7,322 bases of DNA from Gemmatimonadaceae bacterium (GTDB lineage Bacteria; Gemmatimonadota; Gemmatimonadetes; Gemmatimonadales; Gemmatimonadaceae), in contig JANWKK010000160.1 of assembly GCA_025451425.1 (NCBI GenBank), positions 1-7,322 of the forward strand, written 5' to 3'. The translations under genes were made by a program, and so were the position numbers. Below the pieces are notes generated by a model. It was not told the origin of the DNA. It saw only the letters and a list, made by a program, of their open reading frames with translations, and did no database searches. The first letter of the stretch is position 1. Each line of letters begins with the position of its first letter. Positions 1 through 6,390 of the stretch are shown in pieces.

Positions 1-15
1 CGTACTGCAGTAGAA

Positions 16-96
16 TGTCATCCGAGCGAAGCGAGGGATCTGCACTTCTTGTTGACCAAGTGCAGATCCCTCGTCGTTTCACTCCTCGGGATGACA
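16..96. repeat. Asymmetric palindromic repeat element, copy 1 (REP/MITE-like)
   Basis: An 81-nt imperfect inverted repeat. The outer 8 nt, TGTCATCC (16-23) and GGATGACA (89-96), are exact complements. The inner stem 33-47/58-72 is a perfect 15-bp pairing around a 10-nt loop (48-57). The arms differ in length: the 'short' arm is 16-41 and the 'long' arm is 64-96, where the complement has extra bases (CGAGGAGTG...). Both arms match the corresponding arms of the copy at 1894-1994, with that copy in the opposite orientation. The long-arm end lies 6 nt after the stop codon of the CoA-binding protein gene. The transcript would form a strong hairpin there, but no T-tract follows, so it is not a classical intrinsic terminator. 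No transposase is nearby. Confidence 0.85.
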
Positions 97-102
97 CTCA
101 GG

Positions 103-567
103 TTACTTCCCGATATGTTGCAGCTCCACCATCAAGCAGCGGTCCTGAACGACGTCGATCCCGGCGCGCGCGAGTTGCTCGGCTGCATCGTCGTTGCGAA
201 TGCCGAGCTGAAACCAGACTGATTTTGGTCGCTTTCGAATGATGTCGTCGACGTGCGCGGGAATCCGGTGCGGTCGGCGAAATACATTCACCATATCGAT
301 TGGGCCCGGAACCTCCGCGACGGTTCGATAGACCTTCTCGCCGAGAATCTCCGTGCAGTCCGGGTAGTACACCGGCACCGGTACGATCTCGAATCCGGCG
401 TGTTGCACGTATTCGGGAACGTAGAATGCGGGAGCCCCAGATTCTTCGATCTTGATGCCGAGCACGGCGATGCGTCGCGTCTCCTCGAGCACACGCCGTA
501 TGCCGCGCATGTCCTCGATGAGATGGCGGCGCCAATCGTCGTTGTTCGCGAGAGCTGGTTCACTCAT
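103..567 (-). CDS. CoA-binding domain protein (YccU-like)
   Basis: A 154-residue single-domain Rossmann protein of the CoA_binding_2 type. These small cytosolic proteins bind CoA or acyl-CoA in known structures, but their physiological role is unsettled. Visible family blocks are the first beta strand and loop RRIAVLGIK (31-39), the GFEIVPVPVYYP segment (58-69), DMVNVFRRPHRIP (91-103) and the C-terminal WFQLGIRNDDAAEQL plus VVQDRCLMVE (118-148), which is the most diagnostic part. The first loop is unusual: where typical members have a G-x-S/P-rich loop with an RPS motif, this one reads IKIEESGAPAFYVPEYVQ (38-55). A short basic and acidic helix precedes the domain. The ATG at 565-567 follows a weak purine-rich GAGAAG. 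The gene is divergent from the saccharopine dehydrogenase-like gene and ends next to a palindromic repeat. The family call is firm; the function is not. Confidence 0.88.
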   Translation of the reverse strand: MSEPALANNDDWRRHLIEDMRGIRRVLEETRRIAVLGIKIEESGAPAFYVPEYVQHAGFEIVPVPVYYPDCTEILGEKVYRTVAEVPGPIDMVNVFRRPHRIPAHVDDIIRKRPKSVWFQLGIRNDDAAEQLARAGIDVVQDRCLMVELQHIGK

Positions 568-744
568 GTGCTTCTCACGGCCGTCCCGGCTCGAAGATAA
601 CGACAGGCTTTCCCTTACGACGCGGTCTCAAGTTCCATTCCCAGCGTATGGATCGAGCACCTTAGTCGGCTGCCGTGAGCGTACTGTGGTGTTTAGTTTC
701 TTCGTAGCCTTACGGCTTTTTCACTATTTGGGAGACGTTTTTGA
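568..744. other. Divergent intergenic region, probable promoters for both flanking genes
   Basis: A 177-nt gap between two divergently transcribed genes, so both promoters should lie here. I see no convincing -35/-10 pair on either strand. For the plus-strand gene, a GGGAG at 730-734 sits 10 nt before the ATG at 745 and is a plausible, slightly distant ribosome binding site. The stretch 691-729 is more AT-rich than its surroundings, as expected near a promoter. A tiny hairpin, AGCC-TTAC-GGCT followed by T's (706-721), is too weak to call a terminator. Confidence 0.4.
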
Positions 745-1887
745 ATGCGGATGCTCGTTCTCGGCGCCGGTCTTCAAGGCTGCGCTTGTGCCTACGATTT
801 GTTGCAGGATAAAGAAGTCGAACAGGTTCGACTCGCTGATCTGAAGATCAGCCATCTGCCCGGCTTTCTCGCGCCACACTCTGGTCGTCGCTTGCTTCCG
901 ACGCCGCTCGATGTGCGCGACGAAGACGGGGTCCGCGGCTTGATGCGCGAATGCGACGCGGTGATGAGCGCCATTCCCTACTACTTCAACTTCGACATGG
1001 CGCGGCTCGCCGTCGACGCTGGTGTGCACTTCACCGATCTGGGCGGCAATACAGAAATCGTGAGCGAACAAAAGACGCTCGACGGGGAGGCGCGTCGCAA
1101 GAACATCACGGTCGTGCCCGACAGTGGGCTGGCGCCAGGAATGGTGAACATTCTCGCCGAGTACGGCATTCGTCAGCTCGACAACATTCGCTCGGTTCGG
1201 ATTTACGTTGGCGGGTTGCCGCAGGAGCCGCAGCCGCCGTTGAATTACCAGATCGTCTACTCGCTCGAGGGCGTGCTCGACTACTACACGACGCTCTCGT
1301 GGGTGCTGCGAAATGGAAAGCGCACGCAAGTGCGAGCACTCTCCGAGCTCGAGCCGGTGAGCTTCGGTAATGGTGTCGGAACGCTCGAAGCATTTCACAC
1401 GGCGGGCGGCCTCTCGACGATGGCATTCCGCTACGAGGGCCAGATTCCGGAGATGGAGTACAAGACGCTGCGGTATCCGGGGCACGCCGAGCGGATGGAG
1501 GCGATTCGCGAACTGGGGTTGCTCGACCTCGACCCGGTAGATGTCAAAGGCCTGAAGATCGTACCGCGTGAGGCGTTCATGGCGATCGTCGGTCCGCGCC
1601 TAACGAAACCCGAAGGGAAGGACCTGGTTGCCTTGCGAGTCGTCGTGAGCGGCACGAAGGGTGGCTCGCCGAAGACTGTTACCTTTGAGCTCATCGACCG
1701 CTACGACGAGAAGCACCACGTCAGCGCGATGATGCGCACGACGGGCTACTCGCTGTCGATCACGGGTATGATGCAAGTCCGCGGCGAGGTGAAGCCAGCC
1801 GGGGTCCATACACCCGACGAGTGCGTTCCGCCGGCTCGGTACGTCGAGGAGCTCGGAAAGCGAGGGATTCGAATCAAGCAGTCTTGA
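745..1887 (+). CDS. Saccharopine dehydrogenase-family oxidoreductase (lysine 6-dehydrogenase-like)
   Basis: A 380-residue, probably cytosolic NAD(P)-dependent oxidoreductase. The N-terminal Rossmann fold shows MLVLGAGLQG (3-12) with GxGxxG at 7-12. Then follow the acidic ADLK after strand 2 (31-34), DAVMSAIPYYFN (71-82), HFTDLGGN (95-102) and PDSGLAPGMVN (125-135). These are hallmarks of the saccharopine dehydrogenase/lysine 6-dehydrogenase/carboxynorspermidine synthase superfamily. The C-terminal domain carries RYPGHAERM (243-251), TGYSLSITGMM (333-343) and a GVHTPDECVPPARYVEEL tail (353-370), closest in style to L-lysine 6-dehydrogenase-type enzymes of about 370-390 residues. Those oxidatively deaminate lysine at the epsilon-amino group. 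Substrate cannot be fixed from sequence alone, and carboxynorspermidine or another amino-acid substrate remains possible. It is a single gene with no lysine-pathway neighbours, and its stop codon lies 6 nt before a palindromic repeat. Confidence 0.85.
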   Translation: MRMLVLGAGLQGCACAYDLLQDKEVEQVRLADLKISHLPGFLAPHSGRRLLPTPLDVRDEDGVRGLMRECDAVMSAIPYYFNFDMARLAVDAGVHFTDLGGNTEIVSEQKTLDGEARRKNITVVPDSGLAPGMVNILAEYGIRQLDNIRSVRIYVGGLPQEPQPPLNYQIVYSLEGVLDYYTTLSWVLRNGKRTQVRALSELEPVSFGNGVGTLEAFHTAGGLSTMAFRYEGQIPEMEYKTLRYPGHAERMEAIRELGLLDLDPVDVKGLKIVPREAFMAIVGPRLTKPEGKDLVALRVVVSGTKGGSPKTVTFELIDRYDEKHHVSAMMRTTGYSLSITGMMQVRGEVKPAGVHTPDECVPPARYVEELGKRGIRIKQS

Positions 1888-1893
1888 TCGGTT

Positions 1894-1994
1894 TGTCATC
1901 CTGAGGAGCGTCAGCGACGAACGATCTACTCTCTTTGTTAGAAGCTCGCCTACTAGCAAGGGAGACTAGATCCTTCGCTTCGCTCAGGATGACA
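1894..1994. repeat. Asymmetric palindromic repeat element, copy 2, filling a convergent gap
   Basis: A 101-nt imperfect inverted repeat occupying almost the whole 109-bp gap between two convergent genes. The arm tips pair exactly: TTGTCATCCTGAG (1893-1905) with CTCAGGATGACAA (1983-1995). The long arm (1894-1927) is on the left and the short arm (1968-1994) on the right, inverted relative to copy 1. The inside continues to pair imperfectly (GATCTACTCTC... with ...GGGAGACTAGATC) down to a small loop near 1943-1953. It lies 6 nt after the stop of the oxidoreductase gene and 2 nt after the stop of the carboxypeptidase gene. By position it could serve as a two-way transcript end or mRNA-stabilising hairpin, but it has no flanking T-tracts. 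Confidence 0.88.
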
Positions 1995-1996
1995 AG

Positions 1997-3679
1997 TCAG
2001 CGCACGAATTCGGCTAGCGTCGCGCCCATCTGATCCATCGCCAACTTCGCGTTCCAACGGTCGCTCCCGTTGTAGATGAATGAGAACGCGAGGATCTCGC
2101 CGTTCTTCGCGGTGACGTAGCCACCTAACGACGCGACCGTGTTCGTCGTGCCGGTCTTGGCGTGGAGATTTCCTCGCGCCGGCGTGTGCCGCGCGCGATG
2201 CCGCAGGGTGCCCGACTCACCCTCCAGCGGCAGCGACGCATGGAAAGTTGCGCCCCACGGCGCCTGGTGCGCAAACGAGAGCAGTTCCACCATCGAGCGA
2301 GGTGTCACGCGGTCGAGTACTGAAAGCCCACTGCCGTCGGAGACCTGAACATCCTCCGGACGCGCCGCGACTTTGCTCGAGAGTAGCGAACGCAGCGTCG
2401 CGAGGCCTGTCTGCGCCGAGCCCACTTGGTCGGGCGTTGCTGCATGGGCCGCATCGCGGAATAGCAATTCCGCGAACAGGTTGATGCTCTCCCGATTCAT
2501 CTCGGCGATGATGTTCGCCAAGGTCGGCGAGGAGATCGACGCGATCTCTGTCGCGCTGCTTGGCGTCGTGCCCAACGTCACCCGGCCATCGACGCTGACG
2601 CCCGCTTTCTCCAGCGCCGCGCGAAGGGCACCCGTCGTGAAGGAGGCCGGGTCGTCGGCGACGAGCGAATAGCGTTGGGGCGGCGCGCTCGTACCGATCG
2701 AGCCGCGAACCAGGATCGAACCATCCTTCTGCCTAACGGCGCTGATCCGTCCACCGCTCCCACCCACGACACGCACCGTGCTCTGCACCGGAATTGTCGT
2801 CGTTGCCGGGTCGAGCGTCACGACCGCCTTCTTGTCCTGGGCTTGCACGACGACCCAGACGAGATTCTCGTCCAGTGACAGCGCCGACACGCGAGCGGCG
2901 TACGCTGCTCCGAGATATCGTGACTGCCAACCCTCGGGAACGAGCTGTGGATCGAACGCGCTCGCGTCACCGACGATGTCGCCGTGTATGCGATGTATGC
3001 CCGACGCAACGATCAGGTGCGCGAGCGAGTCCATCGGGTTCGTCGTGCCCCAAAATCGCGGCGAAAGCGATGGATCGCCGCTTCCGCGCAAATAGAGATT
3101 GCCGGCGAGCAAACCGTCCGGATTCAGCACGCCGTCGTGAAGAGCGGCGGTCTTGAACACGTAATCCGGACCGAATCGATCGAGCGCCAACACCGACGTG
3201 TACATCTTCATGGTCGACGCCGGTTGCATCATCGCATCCGGGCTCTCCCGGAAGAGCGTGTCGCCGCGACTGAGGGAGATGACCATGACACCCCACTGCC
3301 CGCCCCGCGTGTGCTGAGTGAGCGCGGTCCGCAGGTCACCTTCGAGCGACTCGACGCCGTGCGGAGACGTCCATGACAGCACGGCTGCTCTGCTCGCGAT
3401 CTCGCCGCGGCTGATGTTGCTGCGCGACGTTCTGCGTTTCGTGCGCGCCACAGACTTGGCTCTCGTTGTCTTGCGCGGCGTTGTCGGCAACGAATCCGGC
3501 GTGACAACGACATCCTGTTGGCATGTCGGCGAAGCGCGTAGCTCGCGGGTGGCTATAGCCAAACTCGCGACACAGACGCAAAGGAGCGTGCGGCGCGAGA
3601 GCACGCTCCAACGACTCGAGATGACCGTGCGATTCGCGCTCATGACGCTCAGGTTGGCAACTCGTGTTCCAGACTCCAT
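1997..3679 (-). CDS. dacB: D-alanyl-D-alanine carboxypeptidase/endopeptidase, PBP4 type (peptidase S13)
   Basis: A 560-residue periplasmic penicillin-binding protein that trims D-Ala from, or cleaves cross-links in, peptidoglycan. All three active-site motifs are present: S155-T-M-K158 (SxxK, nucleophile and general base), S398-I-N400 (SxN) and K508-T-G510 (KTG). Family blocks include NLYLRGSGDPSLSPRFW (194-210), IHGDIVGDASAFDP (231-244), LSLDENLVWV (267-276) and VSDGSGLS (446-453). The N-terminus has a signal peptide, with RR at 29-30 and a hydrophobic LLCVCVASLAIA (32-43). A very basic, probably disordered stretch (68-91) separates it from the catalytic part. Start choice is open: the ATG at 3679 has GGAG only 3 nt upstream, while the in-frame ATG at 3643 (residue 13) gives a more usual signal-peptide length. 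The gene lies 78 bp after the acyltransferase gene on the same strand. Confidence 0.93.
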   Translation of the reverse strand: MESGTRVANLSVMSANRTVISSRWSVLSRRTLLCVCVASLAIATRELRASPTCQQDVVVTPDSLPTTPRKTTRAKSVARTKRRTSRSNISRGEIASRAAVLSWTSPHGVESLEGDLRTALTQHTRGGQWGVMVISLSRGDTLFRESPDAMMQPASTMKMYTSVLALDRFGPDYVFKTAALHDGVLNPDGLLAGNLYLRGSGDPSLSPRFWGTTNPMDSLAHLIVASGIHRIHGDIVGDASAFDPQLVPEGWQSRYLGAAYAARVSALSLDENLVWVVVQAQDKKAVVTLDPATTTIPVQSTVRVVGGSGGRISAVRQKDGSILVRGSIGTSAPPQRYSLVADDPASFTTGALRAALEKAGVSVDGRVTLGTTPSSATEIASISSPTLANIIAEMNRESINLFAELLFRDAAHAATPDQVGSAQTGLATLRSLLSSKVAARPEDVQVSDGSGLSVLDRVTPRSMVELLSFAHQAPWGATFHASLPLEGESGTLRHRARHTPARGNLHAKTGTTNTVASLGGYVTAKNGEILAFSFIYNGSDRWNAKLAMDQMGATLAEFVR

Positions 3680-3757
3680 GTACTCCGCGCGCGGACTCGC
3701 TCCGGTTTCACGCGGGGCAATGGCTCCTAACTCGAGTATCGGTGATTGAACGCTCGA

Positions 3758-5044
3758 TTAGACCTTCAGGAAGATCTTCCGCCGGTACAGGCCGAGCAGA
3801 ACGCAGTACCAGAGCCCGACGAAGCTCAGCGCAAAAGCCAGCGATGCGTTCACAGGAGACAACCACGACGCGAACAACGTTTGATAGATCGCGTTCTCGA
3901 GCGATGTTCGCGACCCGTGATAGTTCACGGAAATCACGGAGTAAATCAGCCGCGCGAGCAGTCCCGAGCCCATGAACGCGATGAGCGGGTTCGTGCCGTA
4001 GATGACGAAGAAGTTGGTCCACCGTCGCATGCCGTGCACATCGACGAGCCACATGATGGTCGCGATCGACACGGCCGCCATGCCCGCCGTGAACATCACA
4101 TAAGAGCTCGTCCAGATGCTCTTGTTGATCGGGAAGCCCCAGTTCCAGATCATGCCGAAAGTCATCGCGAGGGAACCCGCCGCGAAGAGCCCGTTGAGTC
4201 GTTCCTCGATCGGACGCTCCGTGCCGATCCATCGTCCAGCGAGGACGCCGAGCATCGCGGTGCAGATCGCCGGTATCGTCGAGAGGAACCCCTCAGGATC
4301 GAAAGTCACGCTCCCGGACCAAATGTGATTGCCGAGTCCGAAGCGGCTCCAGTCAAGAACGAAGCGGTCCCAATAGGCCGCCATAGTGCCTGACGGAACG
4401 TCGAGCAGCGAGTTGCCGAGCGTTCCCCCCGTGCCCGGAACGGGAAGGGCCGCCATCACCACCCAATAGCCGAGAAGCAGAGCGCCAACTGTCGTGACGA
4501 TGCGTTTGATCGACGCACGCTGCGTAAGCAGTGCGGCGCACAAGTACGCCACGCCGATTCGCTGCAACACGCCCATGATTCGCCAGTGATACAGCCGATC
4601 GACGACACGATGGATGAAGCTCGGATCGGCGATGCCGCTGACGTCGCCCCAGGTGAAAAACGGGAATCCATTGAGCAGGAACCCGAGCAGAAAAATCAGG
4701 GCGCCACGCCGCAGAATCTGTCGACGAATATCGGACTCGTCGGCGCCGCGGGCTCGACGCGAGCTGAGCGAGAGGTGAGTTGTTATGCCAACGATGAAGA
4801 GGAAAAACGGGAAGACGAGATCGGTTGGCGTCCAGCCATTCCATGTCGCGTGCTCGAGCGGCGGATAGATCGCGCTCCAGGTGCCCGGATCATTGACGAG
4901 CAACATCCCCGCGACTGTGAGGCCGCGAAACACGTCCAGGGAGAGGAGCCTCTCGCGCGATCGCTTTGGTCCACCGACCGTTGCTTTCGGCCGATCCTCG
5001 ACCGTTCCGATTTGCTCGGTGGGCGGTAGGAGAGTTGTGCTCAT
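3758..5044 (-). CDS. Membrane acyltransferase of the DUF5009/HGSNAT (heparan-alpha-glucosaminide N-acetyltransferase-like) family
   Basis: A 428-residue polytopic inner-membrane protein with roughly ten or more hydrophobic segments. Diagnostic blocks are RLLSLDVFRGLTVAGMLLVN (32-51), then EHATWNGWTPTDLVFPFFLF (64-83), where H65 matches the proposed active-site histidine of human HGSNAT. Next are RIMGVLQRIGVAYL (155-168), FDPEGFLSTIPAI (248-260), INKSIWTSSYVMFTAG (306-321), GTNPLIAF (350-357) and the basic C-terminus RRKIFLKV. HGSNAT moves an acetyl group from cytosolic acetyl-CoA across the membrane to a terminal glucosamine. The substrate of bacterial relatives is mostly unknown, and an amino sugar of the wall or envelope is my inference. 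The first ~30 residues are hydrophilic. The ATG at 5044 has GAGGT (5050-5054) 5 nt upstream, a good ribosome binding site. It precedes the PBP4-type carboxypeptidase gene on the same strand, which fits an envelope role. Confidence 0.88.
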   Translation of the reverse strand: MSTTLLPPTEQIGTVEDRPKATVGGPKRSRERLLSLDVFRGLTVAGMLLVNDPGTWSAIYPPLEHATWNGWTPTDLVFPFFLFIVGITTHLSLSSRRARGADESDIRRQILRRGALIFLLGFLLNGFPFFTWGDVSGIADPSFIHRVVDRLYHWRIMGVLQRIGVAYLCAALLTQRASIKRIVTTVGALLLGYWVVMAALPVPGTGGTLGNSLLDVPSGTMAAYWDRFVLDWSRFGLGNHIWSGSVTFDPEGFLSTIPAICTAMLGVLAGRWIGTERPIEERLNGLFAAGSLAMTFGMIWNWGFPINKSIWTSSYVMFTAGMAAVSIATIMWLVDVHGMRRWTNFFVIYGTNPLIAFMGSGLLARLIYSVISVNYHGSRTSLENAIYQTLFASWLSPVNASLAFALSFVGLWYCVLLGLYRRKIFLKV

Positions 5045-5068
5045 TCAAAACCTCAAGGGGCCCAGGGG

Positions 5069-5121
5069 CTAGGGAGGTAAGGGCTAGGTTGGTTTCCCTG
5101 GCCCCTAGCCCGTAGCCCTAG
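5069..5121. repeat. GGGCTAGG inverted repeat between ctaG and the acyltransferase gene
   Basis: The 93-bp gap after ctaG contains an interrupted palindrome. CTAGGG (5069-5074) pairs with CCCTAG (5116-5121), and GGGCTAGG (5081-5088) pairs with CCTAGCCC (5104-5111), around a 15-nt loop. GGGGCTAGGG (5065-5074) and GGCCCCTAGCCC (5100-5111) are further copies of the same word. On the minus strand it lies just after the oxidase operon and before the acyltransferase ribosome binding site, so it may act as a transcript-end or processing hairpin. No strong T-run follows immediately, so Rho-independent termination is not established. Its sequence is unrelated to the TGTCATCC palindromes. Confidence 0.65.
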
Positions 5122-5137
5122 TCTCTCTCAGACGATT

Positions 5138-5992
5138 CTACCGTGACACGGGCAAATGCCCGGCCGCTACTTGCGCGCCCGCGACCGTCTCATCGCCGTC
5201 GTGTTGCTGCCATCTGAAGAAGATGACCGAGATGACGGCGAAAAAGAACAGGCCGCCGGGAATCCACATGATCAGTCCGCCGATGAGCTGGTCCTGCATC
5301 GGCGAGATTCCCCAGATCCTGGGCGCCACAGCATAGGCCGGGTAGAGCACCGAGTCCGCATATGTGATGTACACCGCGACGATCGACATAGGGATGCTCA
5401 TGAGGAAGAGGTAGAGCATCTGCATGGGATACGCGATCCGCGGGAGCTCGGGCAGCGGACTGAGGATGGGCCACCACATCAGCACCGCCGCGATCAGGAA
5501 CATCAAGTGCTGGACGATGTGCACCGGGTGGTGCGCCATCGCGAGGTTGTACAGCGGCGGCAGGTGCCACGCGCACATCACGACGTTGAAGATGGCGAAG
5601 GTCCGAAAGGGACTCGTCGCCCAGCGCGCCGTCGCGGCAACGGGGCGATATGCGAGCGCGGGACGTAGCATCCATCCCGGTGTCGCCATGATGAGTATTG
5701 GCCCAATGACGAGCGCGAGCACGAGATGCTGCACCATGTGCGCGCTGAAGAGATAGGAATCGCTCAAGTCGTGGAGCCAGCCGTTGAGCGATAGAAACAG
5801 GGTCACGAGTGCGAGGGTGAGAAGCGCCGGCTTCGTTCTCCCGAGCTCATAACCCAAACGCGTGCCTACGCGCGCACGCCAGCGATACAGCACCGCGAGT
5901 GCAATGACGCCGATGACCGTGCTTGGATGCACGGAGAAGCGCCACGGGCTGAGGGCGGCGCCGGCGTGAAGGAGAGGAAGAACGGGCAGCAT
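5138..5992 (-). CDS. ctaG: Cytochrome c oxidase assembly protein CtaG (caa3_CtaG family)
   Basis: A 284-residue membrane protein of the Caa3_CtaG family, needed for building caa3-type oxidases and thought to help deliver copper. It is distinct from the Cox11-type protein also named CtaG. About seven hydrophobic segments are visible. Family landmarks are WLHDLSDSYLFSAHMVQHLV (72-91, with H85 and H89), AWHLPPLYNLAMAHHPVHIV (141-160) continuing QHLMFLIAAVLMWWPI (161-176), and SPMQDQLIGGLIMWIPGG (230-247). The conserved His, Met and Asp residues in these blocks are candidate metal ligands. A polar tail of about 24 residues follows the last segment. It is the last gene of the oxidase cluster, 18 bp after subunit IV. 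The ATG is the only standard start after an in-frame TAA at 6011-6013. Its purine-rich AGGAG is only 1 nt from the ATG and comes from a repeat-like sequence. Confidence 0.92.
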   Translation of the reverse strand: MLPVLPLLHAGAALSPWRFSVHPSTVIGVIALAVLYRWRARVGTRLGYELGRTKPALLTLALVTLFLSLNGWLHDLSDSYLFSAHMVQHLVLALVIGPILIMATPGWMLRPALAYRPVAATARWATSPFRTFAIFNVVMCAWHLPPLYNLAMAHHPVHIVQHLMFLIAAVLMWWPILSPLPELPRIAYPMQMLYLFLMSIPMSIVAVYITYADSVLYPAYAVAPRIWGISPMQDQLIGGLIMWIPGGLFFFAVISVIFFRWQQHDGDETVAGAQVAAGHLPVSR

Positions 5993-5993
5993 T

Positions 5994-6008
5994 CTCCTCA
6001 GGATGACA
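5994..6008 (-). repeat. Solo arm-end of the palindromic repeat, overlapping the ctaG ribosome binding region
   Basis: Read on the minus strand, the gene junction contains TGTCATCCTGAGGAG, identical over 15 nt to the start of the long arm of the repeat at 1894-1908. It begins 2 nt after the subunit IV stop codon, with its 5' end towards that stop, as in the full copies. No second arm is present; ctaG coding sequence follows directly. The GAGGAG at its end lies 1 nt from the ctaG ATG, closer than a typical Shine-Dalgarno spacing. It may be a remnant of an element, or ctaG may rely on translational coupling to subunit IV. Confidence 0.6.
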
Positions 6009-6010
6009 CG

Positions 6011-6382
6011 TTAGCCAGTACGAATGATGAGCTTCGCGAACAGGAACATAAGCGCAACAATCGTCGTCATCGCGATGATCAGCGGGCCCGTGAATAGCGC
6101 ACGGAAGAGCTTGTGATCGTACTTGAGATGCATGTAGAACAGTACGACGATCGCGAACTTCACCGCGGACATAATGAGTAGCGCCGGCACGAACAATCGC
6201 GAGGCGACGAAGGCGGGGATGTAGTACACCCACACCTCCATGATCGTGATCACCGTAAGGATCAGTGCAACCCACTTGTACGTTCCCCAATTCGGATGCT
6301 CGTGGACAACACCCTCGGCCGCGTGTGCCTCGGCAGACGCGGCCGTTTCGCTGGTGGCTTGTTCTGCGGGTTCGTGAGCCAT
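6011..6382 (-). CDS. ctaF: Cytochrome c oxidase subunit IV, prokaryotic type
   Basis: A small three-helix accessory subunit of the haem-copper oxidase, here 123 residues. After a hydrophilic Ala/Glu/His-rich leader (1-33) come membrane segments at about 35-56, 63-86 and 92-119. The motifs MEVWVYYIPAF (48-58) and VKFAIVVLFYMHLKYDHKLF (74-93) are characteristic of bacterial subunit IV (COX4_pro). I chose the ATG at 6382, 8 nt after the subunit III stop. An in-frame ATG at 6430 would add 16 residues and overlap the end of subunit III by 40 bp. The added residues look like a shadow of that gene's conserved C-terminus. There is no strong Shine-Dalgarno, so translation is probably coupled to subunit III. 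The subunit is thought to stabilise the complex and carries no redox centre. Confidence 0.9.
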   Translation of the reverse strand: MAHEPAEQATSETAASAEAHAAEGVVHEHPNWGTYKWVALILTVITIMEVWVYYIPAFVASRLFVPALLIMSAVKFAIVVLFYMHLKYDHKLFRALFTGPLIIAMTTIVALMFLFAKLIIRTG

Positions 6383-6390
6383 AGACGCCG

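Noticed and set aside
706..721. Small hairpin followed by T's upstream of the oxidoreductase gene, terminator-like
   Set aside because: The stem is only 4 bp, and it lies between divergent genes where no transcript needs to end.
724..1485. 253-codon open frame on the minus strand opposite the oxidoreductase gene
   Set aside because: Its translation is rich in Arg, His and Val with no recognisable domain, while the plus strand encodes a full conserved enzyme. It is an antisense shadow of a GC-rich gene.
3685..3694. CCGCGCGCGG palindrome upstream of the carboxypeptidase start
   Set aside because: A short alternating GC run is expected in GC-rich DNA, and there is no second copy or T-tract.
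3746..4393. 215-codon plus-strand open frame opposite the acyltransferase
   Set aside because: Composition is Arg/His/Glu-rich low complexity typical of antisense frames; the minus strand has a complete family match through the same region.
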